Part shown: piece after piece, positions 29,562-40,340 of the stretch | How the letters are laid out: each line of letters starts with the position of its first letter | Numbering within the stretch: position 1 is the stretch's first letter | Assembly (NCBI GenBank): GCA_038087015.1 | Contig: JASBNA010000058.1 | Coordinates: 186,001 to 250,000 of the forward strand | Direction of reading: 5' to 3' | Length of the DNA: 64,000 nt | Origin: Cerrena zonata | Lineage: Eukaryota; Basidiomycota; Agaricomycetes; Polyporales; Cerrenaceae | Translations under genes and position numbers: made by a program | The notes under the pieces: generated by a model | What the model was told of the DNA's origin: nothing | Database searches by the model: none | Seen by the model: the letters and a program-made list of their open reading frames with translations, nothing else

Positions 29562-29646
29562 ATTGATATAGAGCAATACTTCTAATGCAATTAAAAGTAG
29601 TTTGGGTTTCCCCGTACTTTATATACTTTCCCTGATAAGATGTTCT

Positions 29647-29698
29647 CCGGTGTGCCGGTGGAGCCCCGACGGCCTTTCCGCATCAATCGGTTCCCCGA
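29647..29698. promoter_or_regulatory. Cluster of CGG/CCG palindromes upstream of the xanthine dioxygenase
   Basis: Within the 250-bp promoter are CCGG-N4-CCGG (29647-29658) and TCGG-N4-CCGA (29687-29698), in a locally GC-rich patch. Zn2Cys6 regulators bind paired CGG triplets. The purine regulator UaY/Ppr1 prefers N6 spacing, so the factor is uncertain. Confidence 0.35.
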
Positions 29699-29813
29699 TA
29701 AGCAGATCTGGTCACGTGTTTTGGTGTATGGGTCTTTACTCGCAGTGGACTGATTCTATTGATGATTTACAGGCAATTGGGAAGACTAATGCAAATATAT
29801 TAAAGATAAGTAA

Positions 29814-30257
29814 TTAAAAGCCCAAGTAAAAATCTTTTTGTAAGTACATCCAAGTGAAACTGACAGTACTGACAATTAAAGGACCGGCCAAACCTTTACC
29901 AAAGTTAACCGTACGGTAAAACAACCATTCACTGATGAAATGGCCACCAGCAACGACAAAAGTCCACATAACCATTTCATAAACCAGTTTATTGCCGATT
30001 AAGTGATATGCACCGTAATATCTAACAATTGAGGTTATGAAGGTCCAAGTACCAAAAGTTCTGGCACTCAAATCGGTGACTTGGCCCGGTTTGGAATTGT
30101 CATAAACTTTCTTCGTAAGGGCCAAGTCTTTGCTTTGGTAGGTTTGAACAGAGTTGAAAATCGAGACTACCGAGATGAAGAGTAACCAGTGTGGTAAGTA
30201 ACCACCCTGGGGGGTTGTTCTTGGTAAGTACGAGACCAAAGTGGAAAGAATTGACAT
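29814..30257 (-). CDS. ERG28: Ergosterol biosynthesis scaffold protein Erg28
   Basis: 147 residues with four hydrophobic segments: about 25-40 (WLLFISVVSIFNSV), 70-90 (FGTWTFITSIVRYYGAYHL), 95-115 and 125-140. The sequences SARTFGTWTF and FHISEW-like motifs (HFISEWLFYRTVNFGKG) match Erg28. This ER membrane protein tethers the C-4 demethylation enzymes Erg25, Erg26 and Erg27. ATG start at 30257 is clear. Confidence 0.95.
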   Translation of the reverse strand: MSILSTLVSYLPRTTPQGGYLPHWLLFISVVSIFNSVQTYQSKDLALTKKVYDNSKPGQVTDLSARTFGTWTFITSIVRYYGAYHLIGNKLVYEMVMWTFVVAGGHFISEWLFYRTVNFGKGLAGPLIVSTVSFTWMYLQKDFYLGF

Positions 30258-30520
30258 TGTAGAGCTCCTGGGTTAGTTGAAAAGAAGTGCTTCTACGAGG
30301 TTTTTTAGATTTTTTCGTTCGCTTTTTAGTTTTTTTGACTTCTTAACATGGGTTGACTTTTACATTTTTTACGAATGAAACTTTTAAACGACAATTAATA
30401 CATTGATAAAACCATTATAAACCCATAAAAATGAAATGAAACAAATGTGAAAAACAAACTATATATATTCAAAAACTAAATTCTATATTATACAAGGATA
30501 CATTTTTGAAATTAAATAAT

Positions 30521-31205
30521 TTATTCTTCATCTTCTTCATCACCTTCGGCAACAGAGTAGAATTGTAATTTGTATTGGTTTTGTTTAACAGAAACGAATC
30601 TGATCCAGTCTCTGATTTGGTTTTTCTTCAAAAATCTCTTGGTTAAGTATTTTAAGTATTTACCAGAGAATTTGGTAGAAGAAACAATAACAACCTTGTT
30701 ACCTTCTTCGGTAACGGTGATGTTGTCACCTAAGTTACCAACAATGTTTTCAACTTTGATGTGTTCAACTAAGTATTTGACGTAAGCTTCTTGGTCAAAA
30801 ACATCGTTTTCAACTGGAGCAGAAGTGTCAACAACAAATTTTTTAGCAGAAGCAGATTGTTTAGTGGTCTATAATAAAGGGAAATCCCATGTTAGCCTAC
30901 CGCACTATTATCACAATATACACAGTGGTATAGTAGATAAAGACAGCATAGCCCAGGGACGGGTTTGCGATTATGTGAAAGACATCCTAAAGGATACCTT
31001 GAATTGTCGATATTAAAAAAAAAGAAAAATGATTCATTCACTTACCGATATCAGTAAGCAGAATCAAAAAAATCAAAAAATCAAAAATCAAAAAAAAAAA
31101 AAAAAAAAAAACAAAACAAAACACACAGTAAATCAAACCCGTACAAAGGGAAAGCTTGTCAAATTATCCACGTTTGACATCAAGAATACATACGATTGGA
31201 GCCAT
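30521..31205 (-). CDS. RPL22: Large-subunit ribosomal protein L22 (eL22), two exons
   Basis: Spliced gene: exon 1 is 31194-31205 (12 bases, MAPI) and exon 2 is 30521-30868. The joined product has 119 residues: [15 protein letters not shown], then [39 protein letters not shown] and [12 protein letters not shown], ending in an acidic tail. This is eL22 throughout. The intron starts GTATGT and ends TATTATAG, and splicing joins ATC to ACC in frame. The first exon is too short for ORF callers. RPL22 genes in other yeasts also carry an intron just after the start, and Rpl22 can bind its own pre-mRNA. Confidence 0.95.
30869..31193 (-). other. RPL22 intron (325 nt)
   Basis: GTATGT donor at 31193-31188 and TATAG acceptor at 30869. 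No TACTAAC is present; the best branch-point candidate is GGCTAAC, about 20 nt before the acceptor. The intron contains an A-tract of about 21 (31091-31111) and short 'aatcaaaa' repeats. Confidence 0.85.
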
Positions 31206-31375
31206 TTTTAATGTTGGTATCTTTGATATAGAAGTAAAAGAAGTAGGAAACTTTTGATAAATTTTTCAATCCTCTTGAAAAGTATTGCGAAGTGAAAAAA
31301 ACAAAAAGAACAGAAAAAGTATTTTGGTATTTGCACGAGATCTTCTCGAAAACTGACTGAAATAAAGCAGTCTCG

Positions 31376-31429
31376 TTAGGGCGTGTGCCCTCTGGGCGAG
31401 TGCATGCCACGTGCCCATGAGATGACTCA
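31376..31429. promoter_or_regulatory. RPL22 promoter elements: TTAGGG, CACGTG, TGACTCA
   Basis: Upstream of RPL22 lie TTAGGG (31376-31381, a Tbf1-type half-site), CACGTG (31408-31413, Cbf1 E-box) and TGACTCA (31423-31429, Gcn4 site). Tbf1 plus Cbf1 is the known control of ribosomal-protein genes in Candida, in place of the Rap1 dominance of S. cerevisiae. Confidence 0.55.
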
Positions 31430-32097
31430 AAAGAACATGCTGCAAAAGTCCGCGAGTCACATTTGGGCAAATGAGTCTCAGGATGACTAAAGTCATAAAT
31501 GGACATATAAATCCATCTATATAATAAGATGATAGACCAGTTAGAAGAACCGCACCTGGTAAGCAGCCTATGCCATTAAATTGCCTATTGTTATTTCTGC
31601 TTACGTAGCATAGGATACAGGTATAGGCATAGATGAAACAATCGAAGAAAGTTATAAGAGTTTATATGTAAGGTTGTAATTAATTGTTTCATAGCCCAAG
31701 CCAGATTAATGAATATTCAGTTGTTATCGATTCATCAAGGAACATTCTCACTGCTAATCGAATATTCGCAGTGCCATGGTGCCCATGACTCAAATTTGAG
31801 TCACTCCGAGTAGTGCAACTCTCATGAAATACTCCGCTAGCTCGATAAGAGGGTTTTTGCAATTCCCTGTCAATTTTTGGCACTAATAAAATGTTGGCCA
31901 ACCAAATAGTTGTGATATAAGATAATTTCCCAAAATTGAACAAAACAATAGCTTTTATAATTCATTTTTAATTCCGTTCTTTTCGATCTTGCTTTCCCTT
32001 TATATATTTGACTTGATTCCCAACCGTTCTTCTTTAATACCAATTTCTTTTCTTTTTTTTTCATTTTTTTTCATTTTTTTCATTCTTTAATTAAAAT
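31430..32097. other. Intergenic region between RPL22 and BIO2
   Basis: The divergent upstream sequence of both genes, beyond the RPL22 elements. Apart from a paired Gcn4 palindrome and T-rich leader sequence near 32045-32085, I see nothing specific. The short open frames here lack support. Confidence 0.5.
31786..31803. promoter_or_regulatory. Perfect 18-bp palindrome of two Gcn4 sites upstream of BIO2
   Basis: TGACTCA-AATT-TGAGTCA is a perfect palindrome about 300 bp upstream of the BIO2 ATG. Each arm is a consensus Gcn4/AP-1 site, suggesting bZIP control of biotin synthesis under amino-acid limitation. Confidence 0.6.
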
Positions 32098-33351
32098 ATG
32101 GTAAGTAGGATTAGTATAAGACAATTGAGCTCTTTTCTGAAAAGGCTTCTTTCTCCATCTAAAACAGATGTTCTTAAAGCTCAACAATCTTTCGTTCATC
32201 ATGAAGTTGATTCTAAAATAAGTTTTAATATCACAACATCTGATGAACCAAAAATGCCTCGTATGAAACCTCTTGATATGGCATTAACAACTAATAAACC
32301 AATTAATACTTGGACAAAAGAAGAAATTAAAGAGATTTATAATACACCACTTATGGAACTTGTATACCAAGCACAAGTTCAACATAGAAAACATCATAAT
32401 CCTCAAGAAGTTCAATTATGTACTTTATTGTCAATTAAGACTGGTGGATGTACTGAAGATTGCAAATATTGTGCACAATCCAATAGATACTCAACTGATG
32501 TTAAGGCAGAAAAAATGATTAAAATCGAAGAAGTATTGCAAAAGGCTCAACAAGCTAAAGATAATGGTTCAACAAGATTCTGTATGGGTGCTGCTTGGAG
32601 AGATATGACTGGTCGTAAATCAGGATTGAAAAGAATTGGAGAAATGGTTACCAAAATTAATGAAATGGGAATGGAAACTTGTGTTACTTTAGGTATGGTT
32701 AATGAAGAACAAGCAGCTGATTTGAAAAAAGCTGGTTTAACTGCTTATAATCATAATATTGATACTTCAAGAGAACATTATCCAAATGTTATTTCTACAA
32801 GATCTTATGACGAAAGATTGAAAACAATCGATAATGTTCAAAAAGCTGGTATTAAAGCTTGTACTGGTGGTATTTTAGGTTTAGGTGAAACTGAAGATGA
32901 TCATATTGGTTTCTTATACACCTTATCAACAATGGAAAAACATCCAGAATCTTTACCAATAAATAGATTAGTCCCAATTAAAGGTACTCCAATGGAACAA
33001 GAACTTTCAAAATTACCAAAAGATTCAAATAGAAAATTAAAGTTTGAAAATATCTTAAAAACAATTGCAACCGCAAGATTAATCATGCCTTCTTCGATCA
33101 TTCGTCTTGCAGCAGGTAGATATACCATGAAAGAACATGAACAATTCTTATGTTTCATGGCTGGTTGTAATGCCATCTTTACTGGTGAAAAAATGTTAAC
33201 GACCATGTGTAATGGCTGGGATGAAGATATCGAATTACTTCGTAAATGGGGTTTAAAACCTATGAAGAGTTTCAGAAAGGAAAGATTACCAACTACTAAA
33301 ATTGACGATCAACCAACTCCACAACCTCAACCTGCCTCTGCTAATGTTTGA
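32098..33351 (+). CDS. BIO2: Biotin synthase, mitochondrial
   Basis: 417 residues. The N-terminal 40 residues are basic and Ser-rich with no acidic residue in the first 20 (MVSRISIRQLSSFLKRLL), a likely mitochondrial presequence. The radical-SAM cluster motif CxxxCxxC is in GGCTEDCKYCAQS near residues 117-124. Later conserved blocks include FCMGAAWRDM, YNHNIDTSREHYPN, ACTGGILGLGE and RLAAGRY with the Arg ligand of the [2Fe-2S] cluster. The enzyme inserts sulfur into dethiobiotin. Upstream Gcn4 sites suggest regulation. Confidence 0.97.
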   Translation: MVSRISIRQLSSFLKRLLSPSKTDVLKAQQSFVHHEVDSKISFNITTSDEPKMPRMKPLDMALTTNKPINTWTKEEIKEIYNTPLMELVYQAQVQHRKHHNPQEVQLCTLLSIKTGGCTEDCKYCAQSNRYSTDVKAEKMIKIEEVLQKAQQAKDNGSTRFCMGAAWRDMTGRKSGLKRIGEMVTKINEMGMETCVTLGMVNEEQAADLKKAGLTAYNHNIDTSREHYPNVISTRSYDERLKTIDNVQKAGIKACTGGILGLGETEDDHIGFLYTLSTMEKHPESLPINRLVPIKGTPMEQELSKLPKDSNRKLKFENILKTIATARLIMPSSIIRLAAGRYTMKEHEQFLCFMAGCNAIFTGEKMLTTMCNGWDEDIELLRKWGLKPMKSFRKERLPTTKIDDQPTPQPQPASANV

Positions 33352-33491
33352 TCATCTTTTATTTATATAATTTTATAATGGATCAATGACAATAATATTT
33401 CTTAGTATGATTCTTCGTATCAAGGACTTGCAACGACATGTTTGTCGATTCAATACTTACAAAAAAATAGGCACCGGCTGCAAAAATAAAT

Positions 33492-33564
33492 GGTCCCTAG
33501 CAGGATCGAACTGCTGATCTTGGCGTTATTAGCACCACGCCTTAACCAACTGGGCCAAGGGACC
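33492..33564 (-). tRNA. tRNA-Ile (anticodon AAU)
   Basis: The minus strand gives a full cloverleaf of 73 nt. The acceptor arms GGTCCCT and AGGGACC pair. The A box is present in TGGCCCAGTTGGTTAAGGC and the B box in GGTTCGATCC-like form (AGTTCGATCCT). The anticodon loop CTAATAA contains AAT. It is very close to the yeast tRNA-Ile(AAU) sequence and has no intron. A34 would be edited to inosine by Tad2-Tad3. Confidence 0.95.
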
Positions 33565-34012
33565 ATTTTATATTCAGGGAAAAATGGTGGTCTCTTAAGT
33601 TCAAGTATATTTTAATTTGTCAAAAACTTGCTTAATAAATCAAAAATTGTTTTTTTGCTTTAATAAACAAATGAGCTTGTTTTCTGATACTCTATTCTTA
33701 TACTAGAAAAGTTAGTGAAGCGCAATTTGGAAAAATGGGCTCGAAAATTCTCTGTCAGCAAGGTGAGACAAAATCTCGGCCCTTTTTTTTTCTCTTTTTA
33801 GTAACTGTAAAATTTTGCAACAATTTTTTTTAACAATGATTCATATCTTTCTTCTAGACCAATCGAGCTTGCCATGGGACCTTTCTTTGCTTATGGGCCA
33901 CAAGTGACCTTGCATGCTAAATTCGATTTGGTAGTTTTTCCTCGAATTTTTCAATTTTTCTACAAAATTACATGTTATATATAAACATTGTAGAGATACG
34001 TTAATTACTTAT
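33565..34012. other. Intergenic region between tRNA-Ile and the RNase III gene
   Basis: 448 bp of AT-rich sequence with T tracts at about 33784-33792. No gene or repeat seen. Confidence 0.5.
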
Positions 34013-35847
34013 TTAACTATTTACTTTTGAATGGAAAACTTTAATGAGCTCATCAATAGCTTTTCTTTCATTTATGAAAGCCATGGCAGCTTTTGTTGCA
34101 GCCTTTTTCTTCGATTTATCATAACCAATCGGAAACAATGAAATTATCAATTGATAACTCTGATCTGAAACCATGTTCTTCGTCAGGTTTGGTGGAATAC
34201 TTAGGGGTACTTCTAATGCGGTGACCCTAATAAAGCATATAACTCGTTCTTGGCATCTGATTTGAATTCATCCTGGTCCTTATTTATTATGGGGAAGAAA
34301 GTTGATTTGATTTCGGGATTGGAATTGTTAATAGGAGGAATATCAGACGAAGGTGGGTTTATCATTTTTTAAAGAAGTGGCAGCAGGATCTGAACTTTTA
34401 ATAACCGATTGAGCACGATCAGTATTTAGTCTTATTTGGATATATTTTTCTAAGAGTTTTTTATTCTTTAATGCTTTCATTGCAGCTCTTAATCCAGCTT
34501 CTTTTAGACCGGGAGCAACACCTTCACCCAAAATATCATTAGCCATGGTACATCGTATTATGAAAGGTTTGAGGGCACCATCACCAGTTTGAATAACAGA
34601 ATATTGAGGATGAGAAGCTGCGGTACCAATCAAAGAATATAGTTCTGATTTTGCATCTTTATTAATTTGCTCAACTTTTTTCAATTGACGATCAAATTTC
34701 CGTAATTTAGAATCCATTAATTTTATTAACCAATCCTTAATCTCACTTAATTCGAATCCTGTGTTCAATAGTTAAAGCACCAATATAAGCTTCAAAAATA
34801 TCAGCAAAAATCTTAAGTCTTCCTTGTCTGAGGAATTGATCGTGGATATTACTTTTCAATTTTTTATCAAAACCATACATGATTGAAAACTCTGTTAATA
34901 CAGCATTATTAACGAGAGAAGATCTAATTTTAGACATGTCACCTTCCGAAGCATCAGGAAATCTATCATAAATGATTAAAGTCACCAAATTATTCAATAC
35001 CGAATCACCCAAGAATTCTAATCGTTCATTATGAGAATTTATAACCTCCGATTGATTGAGATATGATTTATTATTAACTGTTGATTTATGGATGAAGACT
35101 CTTCCGTATAAAAGAGGGACTTTTAATGATGGGGAGAGAGGGAAATGAGGAAGGTTCACTAACTGGAGGCGAAACAGCTGACGATACTGGAGAATCATCA
35201 TCATCACTTCCCGAGGAAGAAGAAGTAGTAGAAGATGATACAGAAGCAGACACAGGTCTAGAGTTAGAGTCCGGACTCGAACTAGAACTTGAGACCAGAT
35301 TTTTTCTTGAAGCATCAATTTCAACTGATTCATTTAGGATTTGATCAAATATCGGAATTTTCCCATCTTTATAAGAAGTTTTCAATTTTGCAGCTAATTG
35401 AATTAAATGGTTTTGTTGAATTGAAAGCCTAGTATTTTGATCTATATTTGAACACTCATTCAATTCACTTAATTGGTAGATATCAGGAGCCTCATCGATG
35501 ATAAGTTTAATTTGTCTTTGAAGTACTCTTGCAGCATATTCTAATTTAGAAGCAACAACGTAACCAAACGAAGACAATGGATCATTATTAGTAGGTTCAG
35601 AATTGAAAGAACCAATGGTATCATTGGAAGAAGATGCTAGTTTCATTTTTTTGGTAGAATGACGATCTATACTATTACTATTGTTATTGCCAAAATTAGT
35701 TTGAGCTTGAATCATATCAGATTCAGACCCGGTACGAGTTGATTGATTTTTCCTTTTACCTTTAGGCTTTTTCTCAAGAGTGCTAGAATCAGTATTACTA
35801 GCTGACTTCAAGCTTTCTATAAAATCGCTAAAGTTTCCGTTACTCAT
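34013..35847 (-). CDS. DCR1: RNase III with two dsRNA-binding domains (Dcr1/Rnt1 type), four frame breaks
   Basis: Coding similarity runs through five successive frames. Residues 1-250 form a Ser-rich N-terminus with helical blocks (LEYAARVLQRQIKLIIDEAP). The RNase III domain follows, with the signature NERLEFLGDSVLNN and later FADIFEAYIGAL. dsRBD1 (DAKSELYSLIG ... GLKEAGLRAAMKAL) is followed by a second dsRBD (DAKNELYALLG ... KKKAATKAAMAFI) ending at TAA 34013. Breaks, each one base: about 35098-35105 (extra), 34758-34763 (extra), 34365-34370 (A6 for A5, extra) and 34217-34224 (missing). One RNase III domain plus two dsRBDs is the architecture of budding-yeast Dicer; Rnt1 has one dsRBD. In Candida albicans such an enzyme also processes rRNA and snRNA precursors. 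Either poor local sequence or a decayed gene. Confidence 0.75.
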
Positions 35848-36648
35848 CTTTACTCCCTATATATATACAATCATATATTGTAAAGAATTCCTCTCTTCAC
35901 TAGCATGAACTTTCCAAAGCTTAAGCCAGAATACAAAGAGGGCGGTTGAGTGATTTTTTTTTGCTCCCTTCAGAACTCCGTTACTCCTCTGAACGACGTG
36001 AAATTCTCTTTCTGAATTGGTTAGATCGTTGTACAACCTGCTAATGCTTTCTTTAAAGGTCTTTTGGAGTCTTCTCATCAGGAAAAATGCGCTAATTTTC
36101 TCTTCGCTTTTTTTTTTGATTTTTTTTTTTTTGTTTTGTATGGCAGAATTATGTCTTTGTAGGGCAGAATTACGTCTCTGGTGCATCCTTTCATGGTGAT
36201 TGAACAAAAAGCCTCGAGCAGGGCATCAACACGAATCGTGGACAGAAGGGCTATTTTAAGCAATTGACATCATTGAAAACTCGCTGACACCAAACTAACT
36301 ATGAGCGATTTATGTCTGGGATTCTTTGAGTGATTTTTTCATTGGTTTAAGTAATTGGAACTGCCCTTTTTCTATTGTTTGGACCAAAGTGAATGTGAAT
36401 TCTCTTCAGCACTCGCTGTGCTGCCTCCGCATGGTAGATCTCTACAACGTTCTCTTGAGGGAATTATTCACTGGTTTGGATATCCCCAGAGTTATGTTTG
36501 CAATCATTCTATAAACCGGGTCGTTCCAGGACCAAAAAGCATTCAGAAGAAAGACAAATTTTTCAAATGTTGAAATATCAAGGTCAGCTTTAAGCATCTT
36601 TGGAGAAACTAAACATTTAGCCAGAGAGCAGGATTAAGTTAGTCAACA
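35848..36648. other. Intergenic region between RNase III and MRPL11 (divergent)
   Basis: About 800 bp, with T tracts near 36107-36135. Several 60-115-codon open frames overlap each other on both strands and show no conserved features, so I treat the stretch as non-coding. Confidence 0.5.
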
Positions 36649-37413
36649 ATGAGAATAAGCTTGTCACTTTTCGGTGGTGGCTTACGTAGTTGCTTACGTG
36701 GAGCCAGTGTCAATAGAATATCCACCACGACCCCAATACTTAATGCATTTAGATCATATTCCAACGCAGCACCAGCAGCTAAACCTTCGGGACTTCCGAT
36801 AGAAAACCGTAATACTGCCAAACATATTTTATCCAGAAAGACCTTTTTGGTTGATTATTATAAATATTTAAATGATAATAATGAAATTTTATTATACGTT
36901 CATCATAACAATATTCCTAAAAATGATAATCTTAAAATAAGATCCGATTTGAAAAAAATAGGTGCCAAGTTATGTATGATTAGAAATAACCTTTACGAAG
37001 TCTATTTGAGATCAGAAAAAGAAGCTGATCCAGCCGATAAGCTCACTAGTATCAAGAATAAAAAAGTTAAACATCCATTGGCACCTTTATTAACTGGTCC
37101 AACTGCTGTAATTACCATTCCTGAATGTGATCCAAAAGTTGTTGAACAAGTTTTGAAGATTTTAAAATTCGCTCAAGAAAGATTATTCTTGGTTGGTGCT
37201 AAAGTTGAATCGAAAGTATTTGATATCGATGATGTTAATGCTTTTAAATCTTTACCTAATAAATCAGAATTACAAGGTCAATTAGCTGGTTTATTAAGTG
37301 TTTTGGGTGGTGCTGGTTTAGTTAGAACTTTAGAAGCTTCAGGTAATGTTTTATACTTGACCATGGAAGAACGTAGAAAAGATCTTGATCCAAATGAAAA
37401 TAAGGATGATTAG
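36649..37413 (+). CDS. MRPL11: Mitochondrial ribosomal protein uL10m
   Basis: 254 residues. The N-terminal 45 residues are rich in Arg and Ser without acids (MRISLSLFGGGLRSCLRGAS), a mitochondrial presequence. The body has the L10 pattern: SRKTFLVDYYKYL, ILLYVHHNNIPKND, IRSDLKKIGAKLCMIRNN, PLLTGPTAVITIPE and ELQGQLAGLLSVLGG. It belongs to the stalk base of the mitochondrial large subunit. Confidence 0.9.
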   Translation: MRISLSLFGGGLRSCLRGASVNRISTTTPILNAFRSYSNAAPAAKPSGLPIENRNTAKHILSRKTFLVDYYKYLNDNNEILLYVHHNNIPKNDNLKIRSDLKKIGAKLCMIRNNLYEVYLRSEKEADPADKLTSIKNKKVKHPLAPLLTGPTAVITIPECDPKVVEQVLKILKFAQERLFLVGAKVESKVFDIDDVNAFKSLPNKSELQGQLAGLLSVLGGAGLVRTLEASGNVLYLTMEERRKDLDPNENKDD

Positions 37414-37567
37414 TTGTCGTGTAAATACTTTATAAATTGTATATAATTCTATTTCATTAATGTTATCTGTATTGGTAGACCCATACACCAAAGGGTTTCT
37501 AGTCAAAAAAAAAAAAAAATTACTGAAAAATTTAAAGCTCATCTCCAGATCTCCATCACTTTATTGA

Positions 37568-38536
<969 letters not shown>

Positions 38537-38825
38537 AACAAAAAAGATAAAGATAATTAATAATTTGTATAATAGAAGTATTTAATTTACGTTTCAAATA
38601 ATAAAGTGCAAAATGACTCTTGTATTAATAGTAATAACATATTATGATAATAGAAATAGAGGCAAGATTGTAAGTAAATTACATATAATGAATAAAAACA
38701 ACAAGAATAAAATAATCATTGGTAAGATACCAATCAAGATAACTGATGTGAATTTGGGTGCAAACTCATTTCAGGAGAATCGAGAGAAAGGAAGAAAATA
38801 AAAAGTATTCGCAGAATCAGCCATC

Positions 38826-40340
38826 TTACAAGGAAGTTGGAATTTGAGCTTCTTCACCTTTAGCTCTGGCTTCGTCAATGATTTCTTCTAAACCGGAACC
38901 AGAAGCAGAAGATTCTGGGTTAACGGATGGAACTTCTGGAAATTTAGAAGCACCGGTGGCAGTGGCAGTAGAAGGTTCAGTTTCAGTTTCAATACCTGGG
39001 TAAGAAGGAGATTTATCGGACCCAACAGTAGAACCAGCGGTTCTGGTTGGAATTTTAGAAGAAATAAAAGCACCAACTGGACCGGTTTTTTTAACTAAAG
39101 CATCGAAATGAGGAGCAGCTTTTTCTTGAGCCAATTGGGTGTATTCAGAAGATTTTTCTTTGGCGATTTTAGTGTATTGAGCAACGGCAGCATCAATTTC
39201 TTTCTTATTTCTAGTGTAAATGGCTGGACCAGTAAAGGCTAAAACAACAGCAATACTAATCAAGGTGTATAAGGAGAACCAAGAAGTGACTTTATACAAG
39301 ACATAAGAGATACCGGCGGCTTTCAAAGTGGTTTCAATGTCATGAGCATAAACAATTTTTTGGAATTGTCCTTCAATGTCTTCATTAAAGTTAGCAAGGT
39401 GAGGTAAAATGTCGTTATTAATGTATTTAGCATAAGATTTGGTAGATCCCTTATATTTAGTTACAAAACCTTGACCAGTGACAACCTTACCGGCGTATTC
39501 GGCAGCAGCAGAGGCTATAATAGTTCTAGTTAGTAGATGTTGCAATAAGAAGCACGAGACTTAAACTGAAGGGAGGAAAAAAAAAAGAAAAGGATCGAAA
39601 AAAAAAAAAACGAGCCCTCGCCAGGAATATCTTCCGTAATTATAAAACAGCAAAGCATAATGCAATTGGCTGTCCCAACCATAGTAGAAAACCCTTTGAC
39701 GGGAGGTGTAGACCGGATGGGATCATCTGCTCGATTGGAAGAGTGCACCGAGAAGAATTGTGTGAGACCGAGGCAAAAAAGTGGCGGTGGCGAGATAATG
39801 GCCAGATAACGATCGCCAGTTGCGAGGGGCCAACCTCTCATCATTGACAACCAGGAGAGTGGACAAGAGTAGAGCAAAGATCGGTAGAGGAATGTTGTCA
39901 GAGAAGAATGGATCAGACTGGATCAGGCTGGATCAGACTGAATCACAAGAGGAGTCCAGAAAAGGGAGAATGGCCAGAAAGAGGAAGAGCTGAGTCAGAG
40001 AACGGTTTGATCAAGAGGATCAGGGGAGTCAACGTACTTGATTTTCAACAATCAAGCAGAGTGGACGCCTGAAACAATTGATCAACGATTCGATTTTTCA
40101 ATTTTTCTTCAGTAGTTATGGCAATAGAAAATACATACCTAATAAACCAATGTAGGCCAAATGGAAGAAGATGTTGAACAAGTTTACCTTTTTGAAAACA
40201 ACCAAGGCCAAAACAATGGAACCAAAAACCTTACCGGTCTTTACTGGATCTTTCCAGGTGAGCAATTCACAAGGTGAGTGTTGAGAAACAGCTTGGGTAA
40301 CTGGAGTGACTGGGCTTTCGCCGTTAACTGGAGCAGACAT
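38826..40340 (-). CDS. RTN1: Reticulon-like ER membrane-shaping protein, two exons
   Basis: Exon 1 is 40139-40340 (MSAPVNGESPVTPV ... LAYIGLL) and exon 2 is 38826-39514 (SAAAEYAGKVVTGQG to the stop). Joining them splits an Ala codon and gives 296 residues. The reticulon domain spans about 25-215: LLTWKDPVKTGKVFGSIVLA, a first hydrophobic hairpin, a hydrophilic loop, then a second hairpin (WFSLYTLISIAVVLAFTGPA). The C-terminal tail is Ser/Thr/Pro-rich. It curves tubular ER membrane. The open frame of exon 2 extends into the intron, so automated callers would place a false start there. Confidence 0.93.
39515..40138 (-). other. RTN1 intron (624 nt)
   Basis: Donor GTATGT at 40138-40133, branch point TACTAAC about 20 nt before the acceptor, and acceptor TTATAG at 39515. 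It is long for a yeast and contains three tandem decamers of GATCAGACTG type (39911-39940). It is GC-richer than other spacers. I found no convincing snoRNA boxes. Confidence 0.9.

Noticed and set aside
31266..31506. Open frames on the minus strand upstream of RPL22
   Set aside because: They overlap the RPL22 promoter elements and look like chance frames.
34013..35847. Introns as the cause of the RNase III interruptions
   Set aside because: No GTATGT, TACTAAC or AG sets lie at the breaks, and similarity continues within a few bases on each side.
35857..36573. Overlapping 60-116-codon frames between RNase III and MRPL11
   Set aside because: Mutually overlapping, of biased composition, with no domain or homologue that I can name.
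39700..39850. Possible C/D snoRNA in the RTN1 intron (ATGATGA on the minus strand near 39837)
   Set aside because: No matching D box downstream on that strand.
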